Source: Flavobacteriaceae bacterium S0862 (lineage in GTDB: Bacteria; Bacteroidota; Bacteroidia; Flavobacteriales; Flavobacteriaceae). From it: a DNA stretch of 64,000 nt. The translations under genes and the position numbers were made by a program. Within the stretch, counting starts at the first letter, position 1. Each line of letters starts with the position of its first letter. This document shows positions 54,086-62,130 of the stretch, one piece after another. The notes below the pieces were generated by a model. It was not told the DNA's origin. It ran no database searches and saw only the letters and a program-made list of their open reading frames with translations. Location of the stretch: contig JALKAW010000003.1 of the NCBI GenBank assembly GCA_023015825.1, forward strand, positions 186,001 to 250,000, given 5' to 3'.

Positions 54086-54315
54086 AACTAGAAATATTCA
54101 ATAAACTCAGCTATGATGAAAAGCTATTTAGAGTAGTAGACAAAGGTGCTTTCCTGGATAATTATGTAACTGAAAACATTAGAATGAATCTATTCGCAGT
54201 AGATAAATTCTATGTTGAGTTAGTTTATGATTCTGCAGAGAATAAAATATCAGAAATAAGAAGTTTTAAATCGGGCATACATTTAGATAAATATACTACT
54301 CACATAAAACTGTAA
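54082..54315 (+). CDS. Small hypothetical protein at the end of the SOS operon
   Basis: A 77-residue soluble protein (LEIFNKLSYDEKLFRVVDKG, later FYVELVYDSAENKISEIRSF) with predicted alpha/beta content. It starts with a four-base overlap of the 43-residue gene, placing it in the umuDC-SRAP operon. I do not recognise the family. Confidence 0.7.
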   Translation: MKLEIFNKLSYDEKLFRVVDKGAFLDNYVTENIRMNLFAVDKFYVELVYDSAENKISEIRSFKSGIHLDKYTTHIKL

Positions 54316-54349
54316 AATGCGGTCATTGTTTTAAGGGTGCAATCTCAAT

Positions 54350-54417
54350 GGATTAGGAAAAAAGAAAAGATTAATCTTGAAGTACTCCAATAAACTTATT
54401 TTACTTTTTCCTGATCC
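54350..54417. repeat. Long hairpin (left copy)
   Basis: Arms GGATTAGGAAAAAA (54350-54363) and its near-complement TTTTTCCTGATCC (54405-54417) enclose a small palindrome AGATTAATCT (54368-54377). The arm composition and spacing resemble the hairpin at 60277-60341. Confidence 0.5.
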
Positions 54418-54510
54418 AATATTCAAGTAACATTTAGTTAAAATTTTTATTTTTTATAATTTTTTACGTATTGTTTAGTACTATAATGTATTATCTTTAA
54501 TATTCTTATT

Positions 54511-54714
54511 ATGAAAACTGTTTATTTTATTCTTGCTGTGTTATTTTATATTGTAGGAGTCATAATTGGTTATTCTCAGAAGGTCAGTGGAGATCAGATG
54601 CGAGTCTCTCAAAGAGAAGCGAACCACCCACTATTAACATCATTAAACCCCATGGGCCAGCCATTTTTCATCTTAATTCCTATTGGCATATTTATATGGC
54701 TAGCTACTAAATGA
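54511..54714 (+). CDS. Small membrane protein, 67 residues
   Basis: Two hydrophobic helices (about 4-22 and 51-65) flank a polar loop (QKVSGDQMRVSQREANHPLL). No signal cleavage site or known family. It is isolated, with about 200 bp of non-coding DNA upstream and 380 bp downstream. Confidence 0.65.
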   Translation: MKTVYFILAVLFYIVGVIIGYSQKVSGDQMRVSQREANHPLLTSLNPMGQPFFILIPIGIFIWLATK

Positions 54715-55092
54715 TGTTTAGATATTATTGGAATTAATGTGAGAAATAATCAAAATAGCGTTGCCTTAATTAAAGACCCTTCATCCTTTTATTCGTTCAA
54801 ACCGTAAAAAAACAAACTTATTGTCAAGTTGCTAATGTTAAAATTTAGAGCATTTTAACGATTAAAATTTCGTTTTAGCTAAGATTTGCCCTATTTATTA
54901 ACATTATTGAGAAAATCATACGGTTTTGAGCCATATTATTCCCTATTAGTATAGGGCTTATTCTTTTAGTTATAATTCAAAAACATTAAAGTAGTGACTA
55001 AAGCTGCCTAAAATATTTTTAAAAAATAGTGTAACAAAAAATAAACATTTACGTATTATATAAACATCCCACTCATTTAAACATATTCGCCT
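54715..55092. other. 378-bp intergenic region upstream of the sigma factor
   Basis: No gene or strong hairpin seen. It is AT-rich, and must contain the promoter of the sigma-factor gene, but no clear TAnnTTTG with a -33 box could be placed near the start. Confidence 0.4.
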
Positions 55093-55614
55093 TTGACAAA
55101 AAACTTGCGTACCCAAGAATTGACCGAACGACCCTTGAATGAATTATTCCAAAACTACTGGACAGAAGTTTATTCATTTGCAAAATCACAAACTAGGAAT
55201 CATCACAAAGCAGAAGATTTAACTTGTGAAACTTTTACTAAAGCATTTCTTAAAATTGAAAGTTATAATCCTAATAAGCAATTTAAGAACTGGATTTTTA
55301 CAATTTGTAAAAACACCTTTTTAGATAACAGAAGAAAAGCTAGCAATACATTTAGTTACTTGGAAGACCAATTATATTCTCAAATTAACGACACTTCTCC
55401 ATCTCCTGCAGATCAGATGATTTTAAAGGAACAATACTCGAATGCCCTAAATGCAATTAGTCAGCTTGGAAAAGGTGATAAACAGATTATAACACTTTAC
55501 TATTTAGATGACTTAAGTTATAATCAAATTTCAGCCGATTTAAACATTTCTTATGCAAATGCAAGAACTAGATTGAATCGAGCAAAACATAGGTTGCGTA
55601 GTCAACTAAATTAG
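55093..55614 (+). CDS. ECF-type RNA polymerase sigma factor
   Basis: A 173-residue sigma-70 family protein with region 2 (SFAKSQTRNHHKAEDLTCET, then FKNWIFTICKNTFLDNRRK) and region 4 (KQIITLYYLDDLSYNQISAD, then NARTRLNRAKHRLRSQL). Regions 1.2 and 3 are absent, as in extracytoplasmic-function sigma factors. The start is TTG (55093). No anti-sigma gene lies next to it, which is unusual. It is the first of a run of plus-strand genes and probably directs some of them. Confidence 0.92.
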   Translation: MTKNLRTQELTERPLNELFQNYWTEVYSFAKSQTRNHHKAEDLTCETFTKAFLKIESYNPNKQFKNWIFTICKNTFLDNRRKASNTFSYLEDQLYSQINDTSPSPADQMILKEQYSNALNAISQLGKGDKQIITLYYLDDLSYNQISADLNISYANARTRLNRAKHRLRSQLN

Positions 55615-55705
55615 CTCACAATGTTTAATTTTTTACAATTACAAATACATAGGAATCTATAATTCTTGTGAGGGACACCCTATTTTAATTTTAAAAACTC
55701 TAACT

Positions 55706-56287
55706 ATGAAAAATCACACAGACATTACTGTTATTTTAGATCGATCAGGTTCAATGGATCTTGTAAAATCAGCTACCATCGAAGGGTATAACAAGTTTTT
55801 ACAAACACATAAATCTGAAGGCACAAACGTTAAGGTCTCACTTGTTAAGTTTGATCATGAATATGATTTGGCCTATGAAGAAAAGAAGATTAAAAAAAAA
55901 TATTATTTAAATGAAACTAATTATATCCCCCGGGGTTCAACAGCCTTATTTGACGCTATTGGAAAGACCATTGAGGGAGTTGACCGAAGAATAAAAAAAT
56001 ATAAGGTTGAGCCTAAAGTTATAATTGCAATAATTACTGATGGATATGAGAATGATAGCAAATTTTATAATCTAAGGGAAATAAAAAAAGGAGTAAAAAA
56101 AAGAATTAATAAACATAATTGGAATTTTGTGTATTTAGGAGCAAACCAAGACGCCATATTTGAGGGGAAACGTCTTGGAATTTCATCAGATTACTCACAT
56201 AATTTTAAAGCCTCTAAAGCTGGAGTTAAGTCAGCCTTTAATACGGTAATAAAACAATCAATGGCATTAACAAAAGAAAACTTATAA
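55706..56287 (+). CDS. von Willebrand factor A domain protein
   Basis: A 193-residue cytoplasmic single vWA domain. The metal-ion-dependent adhesion site is complete: DRSGS (residues 12-16), Thr79 in RGSTALFDA and Asp112 in IITDGYEN. There is no signal peptide or membrane segment, unlike exported vWA proteins. Similar stand-alone vWA proteins occur in phages and tellurium/stress loci. It ends two bases before the acyl-carrier-like gene. Confidence 0.9.
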   Translation: MKNHTDITVILDRSGSMDLVKSATIEGYNKFLQTHKSEGTNVKVSLVKFDHEYDLAYEEKKIKKKYYLNETNYIPRGSTALFDAIGKTIEGVDRRIKKYKVEPKVIIAIITDGYENDSKFYNLREIKKGVKKRINKHNWNFVYLGANQDAIFEGKRLGISSDYSHNFKASKAGVKSAFNTVIKQSMALTKENL

Positions 56288-56288
56288 A

Positions 56289-56717
56289 ATGGTAAAAGAC
56301 AAGCTAATTAATTTAATTTCTGAGACATTATCAATCGATAAGACATTAGTATTTGAAGATGCAAATCTTCGTTCTCTATGTCTTCTGTCAAATTACTTAG
56401 AAGGATTGGATAAAGTTGACAAGAAAAAAATAAAAATCAACAAAGACAGTTTAAAAAAGAATGTTTTTGAAAACGTAACATATAAAGGCAACTATTTGTT
56501 TGCAGATATAAGTTTCTTATTTGAAAGAAAAGAGAATAAAAGTGTAATCTACAAAGATCTGAGAGGTAGAGACGGCTTTTATAATTTTGAAATCTTAGAA
56601 GTGCTTCTTATTCTGGAAATTGAAAGCAAATTTGATATTCAAATACCAGATGAAGATTGGGATAATATTTTAACAGTTGACCAGGCTCTCAATTCTATTG
56701 AAGAAGCAATAAAATAA
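56289..56717 (+). CDS. Acyl-carrier-protein-like protein with an internal insertion
   Basis: A 142-residue acidic protein. The end, EILEVLLILEIESKFDIQIP then DEDWDNILTVDQALNSIEEA, closely follows helices II-IV of acyl carrier proteins, and the first 27 residues resemble ACP helix I. Between them is an insertion of about 65 residues, and the phosphopantetheine-bearing DSL motif is missing (the region reads DGFYNFEIL). It would thus not carry an acyl chain. It starts two bases after the vWA gene and is presumably coupled to it. Function unknown. Confidence 0.6.
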   Translation: MVKDKLINLISETLSIDKTLVFEDANLRSLCLLSNYLEGLDKVDKKKIKINKDSLKKNVFENVTYKGNYLFADISFLFERKENKSVIYKDLRGRDGFYNFEILEVLLILEIESKFDIQIPDEDWDNILTVDQALNSIEEAIK

Positions 56718-56753
56718 TAATGTAACTCACAAACAAAGTTTAAATTAAACAAT

Positions 56754-57395
56754 ATGAAAAACCTTTTAGTTTTAATCACAGTCATTTTTACGCAAATTGC
56801 CTTCTCTCAAATTAGTGAAACATCAGAATTAATCATTGAATCTGATACAGATATGGCAATATTTTATTATAACAGAGGAATAGATAAAATTGAATCAGAG
56901 GATTATAAAGGAGCTCTTCAAGATTTTGATAAATCTATTAGATTTAATCATAATGATGCAGATGCTTATTCCAATAGAGCTTATGCTAAAGAACAAATGA
57001 AGGACTTTATTGGAGCAATTGAAGATTATACCATAGCCATTATGCTAGAACCGAAGGAGGCTATGAACTATAATAACAGAGCAATGCTAAAATCTTATTT
57101 TGAGGCGTATGAAGGTGCTTTACAAGATCTTAATAAAGCCATTGAGTTTTCTCCAAAGGATGCAGACTACTTCAATAACAGAGGAGTTGTAAAACAAGAT
57201 TTGGGAGATATTATGGGAGCCATTCAAGATTACACTAAATCTATTGACCTTGACCCAAATGATGGAATATCTTATTACAATAGAGGTTTTTCTAAACAAG
57301 AATTAAAAGATTTTTTAGGTGCTTGCAAGGATGCCCGTAAATCACAAGAACTTGGCTTTGAGGCTAAAGAGTTGATTGACGAAGTTTGTAACTAA
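56754..57395 (+). CDS. Exported TPR-repeat protein
   Basis: A 213-residue protein with a signal peptide (to about residue 19, FTQIAFSQ) and about four tetratricopeptide repeats from residue 33 onward; a typical unit reads YYNRGIDKIESEDYKGALQD, and later units repeat the pattern FNNRGVVKQDLGDIMGAIQD. TPR solenoids bind peptides or partner proteins. It lies 36 bp after the ACP-like gene. Confidence 0.9.
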   Translation: MKNLLVLITVIFTQIAFSQISETSELIIESDTDMAIFYYNRGIDKIESEDYKGALQDFDKSIRFNHNDADAYSNRAYAKEQMKDFIGAIEDYTIAIMLEPKEAMNYNNRAMLKSYFEAYEGALQDLNKAIEFSPKDADYFNNRGVVKQDLGDIMGAIQDYTKSIDLDPNDGISYYNRGFSKQELKDFLGACKDARKSQELGFEAKELIDEVCN

Positions 57396-57450
57396 TTTAA
57401 TCAGCTTAGAAGGTTAGTAATAAATCACTGTATTTTTACTACATTTCCTA

Positions 57451-57996
57451 ATGAAAAAACGAAATTTATCGATGAAGTGGTTATATGTTTTAAAAAAGAC
57501 AAAAAATCTACTATGGAAATTGATGTTAGTTATGCTCTTTATAATTACTCCAATTTCTTTAACAGGCTATTTTTATCTATACGAAGAAACTAGTTTCGGA
57601 ATGGCATTAGGCCAAGGGTTATTATTAACTTTTTTTGGTTTTGTATTGTTAGCCTTCCTTCACATATCAATTTCCTTTATAATTAATTCTTTTAATAAAG
57701 ATCCTTTGATAAGAGAAGAGTCACAGGATGGGATAATAGGTTTTGTTCTTGTTTTGATCCTTCCTATTATATGGATAATTTTATCTCAGTTAGATTTTAT
57801 TAGTCCAAGTTCAAAAATTAACATTGGACTAGGGTTATTATTTCTTTTTATCGTTATTTTTTTTGGGTATGTATTTTACAAAACAATCAACGACCCCATG
57901 GTTAATAGGCAGAAAGCAATTAAACAATTGTTAATTTCCCTTGGAATAGTAGTTCTTATCGGTTTAATTGCCATAGTAATTTTTGTCTTTACATAG
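57451..57996 (+). CDS. Membrane protein, 181 residues
   Basis: Four hydrophobic helices (about 22-46, 52-76, 94-113, 124-142) plus a fifth at the C-terminus (160-181). The N-terminus is strongly basic (MKKRNLSMKWLYVLKKTKN). No known motif. It could be a membrane partner of the neighbouring TPR or secreted proteins. Confidence 0.7.
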   Translation: MKKRNLSMKWLYVLKKTKNLLWKLMLVMLFIITPISLTGYFYLYEETSFGMALGQGLLLTFFGFVLLAFLHISISFIINSFNKDPLIREESQDGIIGFVLVLILPIIWIILSQLDFISPSSKINIGLGLLFLFIVIFFGYVFYKTINDPMVNRQKAIKQLLISLGIVVLIGLIAIVIFVFT

Positions 57997-58265
57997 TATA
58001 ATTATCACAAAATTTATAAATGGATTTTAGGAAAGACCCTATTTACACACTGATTTCCAGAACCTATTAGTATTCATTTTTTTTGAAAACAAATCCTTTT
58101 TACTAGTAAAATAAAGATTAATCATATTGTAGGCTTTTTCTTTTTTTTAATTGTATGTTTGAATCTAAGTAATCCATACGACTCACTCCCTATTAATTTA
58201 TCAATTACAAAGGTTTTTTATAAGCCCTAAACCAACATTAAAATAACTTAACAAAACTTAATATT

Positions 58266-58736
58266 ATGAAATTTAAAAACTATTTAGTTTTATTCTTTAC
58301 TTTATTTTTTTTAAACTTCACTTTAACAAGTTATGCTTGTAGTTGCAAAAATTATATAGGGATGGAAGAACATATTTCTAGCTCGGAAATTATTTTCTCT
58401 GGGATAGTAAAGAATGTTGAATACTGCGAACTAGAAAGTGATGATAAAGGAAAGACACGGAAGGTTCAGTTATATACTATTGAAATACTAAATGCTTACA
58501 AGGGTATTAATGGTAAGTCAATAGAAATTATTACAGGTCTTGGCTTTGGTGACTGTGGAGATCATTTTGCTATTGGGGAGGAGTATTTAATATTTGCTTA
58601 TGATATTGGTTATACAAAAAAAAGCGATGGACTATATGAGACTAATATATGTGCATGGAATGGATTGGTTAATGAAAAAGAGGAGTATATAGAAATGTTA
58701 ACCAGATTGAAATCTGATGGGGCATTTAATAAATGA
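58266..58736 (+). CDS. Secreted TIMP/NTR-like protein
   Basis: A 156-residue exported protein with a signal peptide cleaved near TSYA, leaving an N-terminal CSCKNY. The pattern of a Cys-x-Cys at the mature N-terminus, SSEIIFSGIVKNVEYC, a conserved ...GDCGDHFAIGEEYLIFAYD and a final Cys (NICAWNG) matches the netrin/TIMP-like OB fold. In animals this fold inhibits metalloproteases; in bacteria the role is unknown. 270 bp of non-coding DNA precede it. Confidence 0.75.
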   Translation: MKFKNYLVLFFTLFFLNFTLTSYACSCKNYIGMEEHISSSEIIFSGIVKNVEYCELESDDKGKTRKVQLYTIEILNAYKGINGKSIEIITGLGFGDCGDHFAIGEEYLIFAYDIGYTKKSDGLYETNICAWNGLVNEKEEYIEMLTRLKSDGAFNK

Positions 58737-58821
58737 ATCATTTTAGTGTGTTTTGACTATCCTATCCATTTATATTACAAAACCAAATCAACATTGCAAG
58801 AACTTAACAAACTTATTTACC

Positions 58822-59763
58822 ATGAAAAAAACGATAGTATTATTAATTAGTTGGTTAATTTATTCAGTAAGCTATTGTCAAACTAATATTAACTATTCTA
58901 GTTTCGATGCTTGGAGACAAAATCCTTTAACAAAAAAAATGGAACACATTAAGGGCATTTATGAATCTGGTTATATTGAAATAGATAATAAAAAGGCTAC
59001 TGCTATTATTCATAGTTCAAAAACAAATCAGAAAGAATTATTTCAATTTACGTCATTCCGAAAAGTTGCAAATGATCACGTCATAGGTTTTGGCAGAGTT
59101 GAAAGACAACAAATGTTAACTTTTATTCCCGAGGACAGACTTCTTTTATTAAAAGTTAATGATATAGTAGTAATGCAGTTTTCTTTAATGCAATCTGATA
59201 TCATTAAATTAAAAAAAGAGTTTATGTCAATTATTAGAGAAGTAAACCTAAAGGAAAACAAAATAGATAGTTCGTTTAGTCTAGATTTTCTTGATAGTGA
59301 ATTCAATGGTGGAGGTTCATTCTCATCTAAAAATAAAGTTGACCTTTTAAGTCCAACAAGACCTCTTAATACATTAACCGTAGCACCACAGGGGGATAGA
59401 GTAGATATTTATAAGGTTAAAAAACAAATAATAAAAGATTATACGACAAAGAGTTACGACGTAACTGAAATGTACTTGGCACTTAGGTATGAAGATGACA
59501 CAAGTGAATTAGAAGAAGTTCAAATAATTCATAAATCATTAAATAGGACAGAGAAATATTATGTTACAAGTTCTGAGAAAAGTACAGAGGATGATGATTA
59601 CTATGGACAAGTCTATTATACTATAAAAAATGTCGCAGATAACAAATATTCAAGGATTATGTTAACGTTGGATTTAAACAATGAATTTGTTAGGATACTT
59701 CCTAATAATATAAATAAATCTTACACTTATACGTTAAGCCATTATCAAACAGTTTATAGATAA
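58822..59763 (+). CDS. Exported hypothetical protein, 313 residues
   Basis: A signal peptide (VLLISWLIYSVSYCQ) precedes a protein predicted to be beta-rich. No known domain. Recognisable segments are NYSSFDAWRQNPLTKKMEH, RPLNTLTVAPQGDRVDIYK and GQVYYTIKNVADNKYSRI. I prefer the ATG at 58822, which opens the signal peptide, over the frame beginning at 58753. Confidence 0.65.
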   Translation: MKKTIVLLISWLIYSVSYCQTNINYSSFDAWRQNPLTKKMEHIKGIYESGYIEIDNKKATAIIHSSKTNQKELFQFTSFRKVANDHVIGFGRVERQQMLTFIPEDRLLLLKVNDIVVMQFSLMQSDIIKLKKEFMSIIREVNLKENKIDSSFSLDFLDSEFNGGGSFSSKNKVDLLSPTRPLNTLTVAPQGDRVDIYKVKKQIIKDYTTKSYDVTEMYLALRYEDDTSELEEVQIIHKSLNRTEKYYVTSSEKSTEDDDYYGQVYYTIKNVADNKYSRIMLTLDLNNEFVRILPNNINKSYTYTLSHYQTVYR

Positions 59764-59807
59764 ATAAAGAAGTTTACTTTATTAAACAATCTTAAAAAAA
59801 CATAATT

Positions 59808-60032
59808 ATGGCAGGATTAACGGGGGGATACATTAAGGGTGGGTTAGGATGCATAGTCTTAACGATAGTAGTGGCTTCAATAGTAATGTTTTTAGAGCCA
59901 GGGACTATTATAGATGCCATAAAAGAACAATTTTCAATGTTCGCAGACGGCTTGATATATCTAATTTGCTCCTTAGTAGCTTTATATTTATTGGCAAGAA
60001 TTTTCGGGTTTTTTCAGAAAGATGACAAATAA
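59808..60032 (+). CDS. Small membrane protein, 74 residues
   Basis: Two hydrophobic helices (about 13-30 and 46-67) after a Gly-rich start (MAGLTGGYIKGGLGCI). No recognised family. It is followed after 14 bp by another small two-helix protein, so the pair may form one membrane complex. Confidence 0.65.
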   Translation: MAGLTGGYIKGGLGCIVLTIVVASIVMFLEPGTIIDAIKEQFSMFADGLIYLICSLVALYLLARIFGFFQKDDK

Positions 60033-60046
60033 AACAATCAAAAAAA

Positions 60047-60250
60047 ATGAAAAAAGAAGACAGTAATAAAAGTAATAATACTGGCTGTGTTATTGCATTA
60101 GTAATAGGGGTTCTGTGTTTTTGGGGATTATTTGGAATGATTGGCGGACATGGTTTTGGAGAGTCTATTGGGGCTAATGTAAAAGCATTAGGAATATTAG
60201 TCGTTTGTGGATTAGCTATATATGGATTTATAAAGCTAAATGATAAGTAG
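60047..60250 (+). CDS. Small membrane protein, 67 residues
   Basis: A charged N-terminus (MKKEDSNKSNNTG), then two hydrophobic helices (about 13-33 and 44-63) separated by a Gly-rich loop (GGHGFGESIGA). Unknown family; paired with the preceding gene. Confidence 0.65.
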   Translation: MKKEDSNKSNNTGCVIALVIGVLCFWGLFGMIGGHGFGESIGANVKALGILVVCGLAIYGFIKLNDK

Positions 60251-60658
60251 TTAATAATAGTATGTAATCAACTTGATTGGAATAGTAGAAAAGAAAAGTT
60301 TAGTTCAGATAATAGATAATCCTTTCTTGTTACTATTCCAAAACACAGACCATGTTTCTGAATTTTTATTTTTTTTAAAATTTTGAAAACACTTTTATAA
60401 AGTCGAACGCTAGATAATAGGCAAGTACCCCGCCCCCTTTATTGTTTTTGGGGCTATTGGGTACTGCAATTCATGTTTGGGAGTTTTTTAAAAAAGATGT
60501 TTAGTTACTTCAAAATCATTACTCCCTTCTTTACTTATTCAGTATAAACACAAAACCAAAACTTTACATTCAACTCTTTTTAGGTCTTGGGTATAATCAA
60601 ATTATACTCAGGCTAACGGTTGTGCCATTAAACAACTTCATTAAAATCATTTGAAATC
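60251..60658. repeat. 408-bp intergenic region with three inverted repeats
   Basis: No gene. It contains a long hairpin with perfect 11-bp arms TTGGAATAGTA (60277-60287) and TACTATTCCAA (60331-60341); a GC-rich hairpin AGTACCC/GGGTACT with inner GCCCC/GGGGC (60424-60430, 60459-60465, 60432-60436, 60450-60454); and a palindrome GTATAAT-CAA-ATTATAC (60591-60607) just upstream of the next gene, possibly an operator. Confidence 0.6.
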
Positions 60659-61144
60659 ATGAACAAATCACAAGTTCTTTCAAACAAGCCTTTGGTCAAG
60701 GCGCATCCTACAACAGGAGCAATTATGACCTATTTCGAGAGTGAAAAAGGGGAAACTTTTGGGAAAGTAAGAGTTGACCAGAGAATGCCTGTTATCTCGA
60801 ATGGCTTCATGTCATTTGCAAATAGGTCAGCATTCATAACTTTCGATGAAGAAATTGCAAAGGAAATGGAATCAATTCTTCAAGAGGATAAACCATACCC
60901 AATTGAGGGTAGAGTTGTCGTATCTGAAAGTTTAGAGCCATTTTATGAAGGGCAAGAACCAAAGACAAAAGGAGTCGATGGTGAGATAATAACACATTTA
61001 GGTTCACCAGTATATCGTGAGACCCAATTTGTGTTTGACTTGGAAACCAAGGACATACTTCTTGTTTCAGATAGAGATGAACTATCTACTAGTGAAAAAA
61101 CAGAAGTTACTGAACAAGTAATTGAAGAAGAACTGGTAATGTAA
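60659..61144 (+). CDS. Mobile-element hypothetical protein, 161 residues
   Basis: A soluble acidic protein (NKPLVKAHPTTGAIMTYFES, then FGKVRVDQRMPVISNGFMSF) with a predicted beta-rich fold. It lies upstream of a RecA-like ATPase and DUF3871 gene, a setting in which single-strand-binding or annealing cofactors often occur. I do not recognise a DNA-binding fold, so the role is inferred only from position. Closed by a terminator. Confidence 0.65.
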   Translation: MNKSQVLSNKPLVKAHPTTGAIMTYFESEKGETFGKVRVDQRMPVISNGFMSFANRSAFITFDEEIAKEMESILQEDKPYPIEGRVVVSESLEPFYEGQEPKTKGVDGEIITHLGSPVYRETQFVFDLETKDILLVSDRDELSTSEKTEVTEQVIEEELVM

Positions 61145-61168
61145 TTTTTATTAAATCTTTATCGAGTT

Positions 61169-61204
61169 AGGACTTATACAAACAATGTGTAGGTCCTTTT
61201 TTTA
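61169..61204 (+). terminator. Intrinsic terminator or attenuator
   Basis: Stem AGGAC...GTCCT with an inner ACA/TGT pairing, then seven Ts, between the 161-residue gene and the ATPase gene. Confidence 0.75.
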
Positions 61205-61227
61205 TTAATCAAATTTAAAATACGAAC

Positions 61228-62130
61228 ATGAAATTAAGAAAATCAGAAAGAAAACAAGCAAAAATAAAGCTAGCATTACAAGGTAGTGCAGGTAGTGGTA
61301 AAACATACAGTTCACTTTTATTAGCAAAAGGACTGACAAATGGAGATTTTTCAAAAGTAGCCATTATTGATACAGAAAATAGAAGTGCTGACTTGTATGC
61401 ACATCTGGGTGATTATAGTGTCTTATCTATGGACGCTCCATATTCTTCAGAAAAGTACATTGAAGCTATTGATATATGTCTTGAAGCTAAAATGGAAGTT
61501 ATAGTAATTGACAGCCTAAGCCACTGCTGGGATTACTTACTAGATGTACACAGTAAAATGCCTGGTAATAGTTTCACTAATTGGGGAAAGATAACCCCAC
61601 GTCAAAATGCTTTTGTGAATAAAATACTCCAATCTAATGCACATATAATTAGTACGATGAGAGTAAAACAAGATTATGTGTTAAATCAAAAGAATGGAAA
61701 GTTCGTGCCAGAGAAAGTAGGCTTAAAGGCAATCCAAAGAAATGATTTAGACTATGAATTCACAATAGTTTTTGACATAGACATAGCTCATCAAGCAAAA
61801 GCTACTAAAGATCGGAGTGGTTTATTCATTGACAAGCCAGAGTTTGTTATTAATGCAAGCACAGGTAAAAAGATACGTGAATGGTGTGACAATGGTACTG
61901 GTACAGAACAAGAGATGCTTACAACCATTGCTAATGAGATTATTTCATGTACTACAATTAGTGGATTGCATCATATTTATCAGAAGTACCCTGACTATCA
62001 AACTAAAATTAAGGATACGATACTTTTAAGAAAAACAGCTATTGAAAATGCTGCTTCACAAGTAATACCAAACAATCAAATTATTGAACAATTTAAAAAC
62101 AAAGACAATGGAATTAGTGACAACAAATAA
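61228..62130 (+). CDS. RecA-like / Sak4-type phage ATPase
   Basis: A 300-residue P-loop ATPase. Walker A is GSAGSGKT (residues 19-26), Walker B is MEVIVIDSLSH, and the segment WGKITPRQNAFVNKILQSNA is typical of phage nucleotide-binding proteins of the AAA_24/Sak4 group, which act in recombination or replication of mobile elements. No other domain. The end overlaps the start of the DUF3871 gene by 23 bp. Confidence 0.85.
   Translation: MKLRKSERKQAKIKLALQGSAGSGKTYSSLLLAKGLTNGDFSKVAIIDTENRSADLYAHLGDYSVLSMDAPYSSEKYIEAIDICLEAKMEVIVIDSLSHCWDYLLDVHSKMPGNSFTNWGKITPRQNAFVNKILQSNAHIISTMRVKQDYVLNQKNGKFVPEKVGLKAIQRNDLDYEFTIVFDIDIAHQAKATKDRSGLFIDKPEFVINASTGKKIREWCDNGTGTEQEMLTTIANEIISCTTISGLHHIYQKYPDYQTKIKDTILLRKTAIENAASQVIPNNQIIEQFKNKDNGISDNK

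Noticed and set aside
56289-56717. Functional acyl carrier protein
   Set aside because: The serine that carries phosphopantetheine (DSL motif) is absent and a long insertion splits the fold, so I call it only ACP-like.
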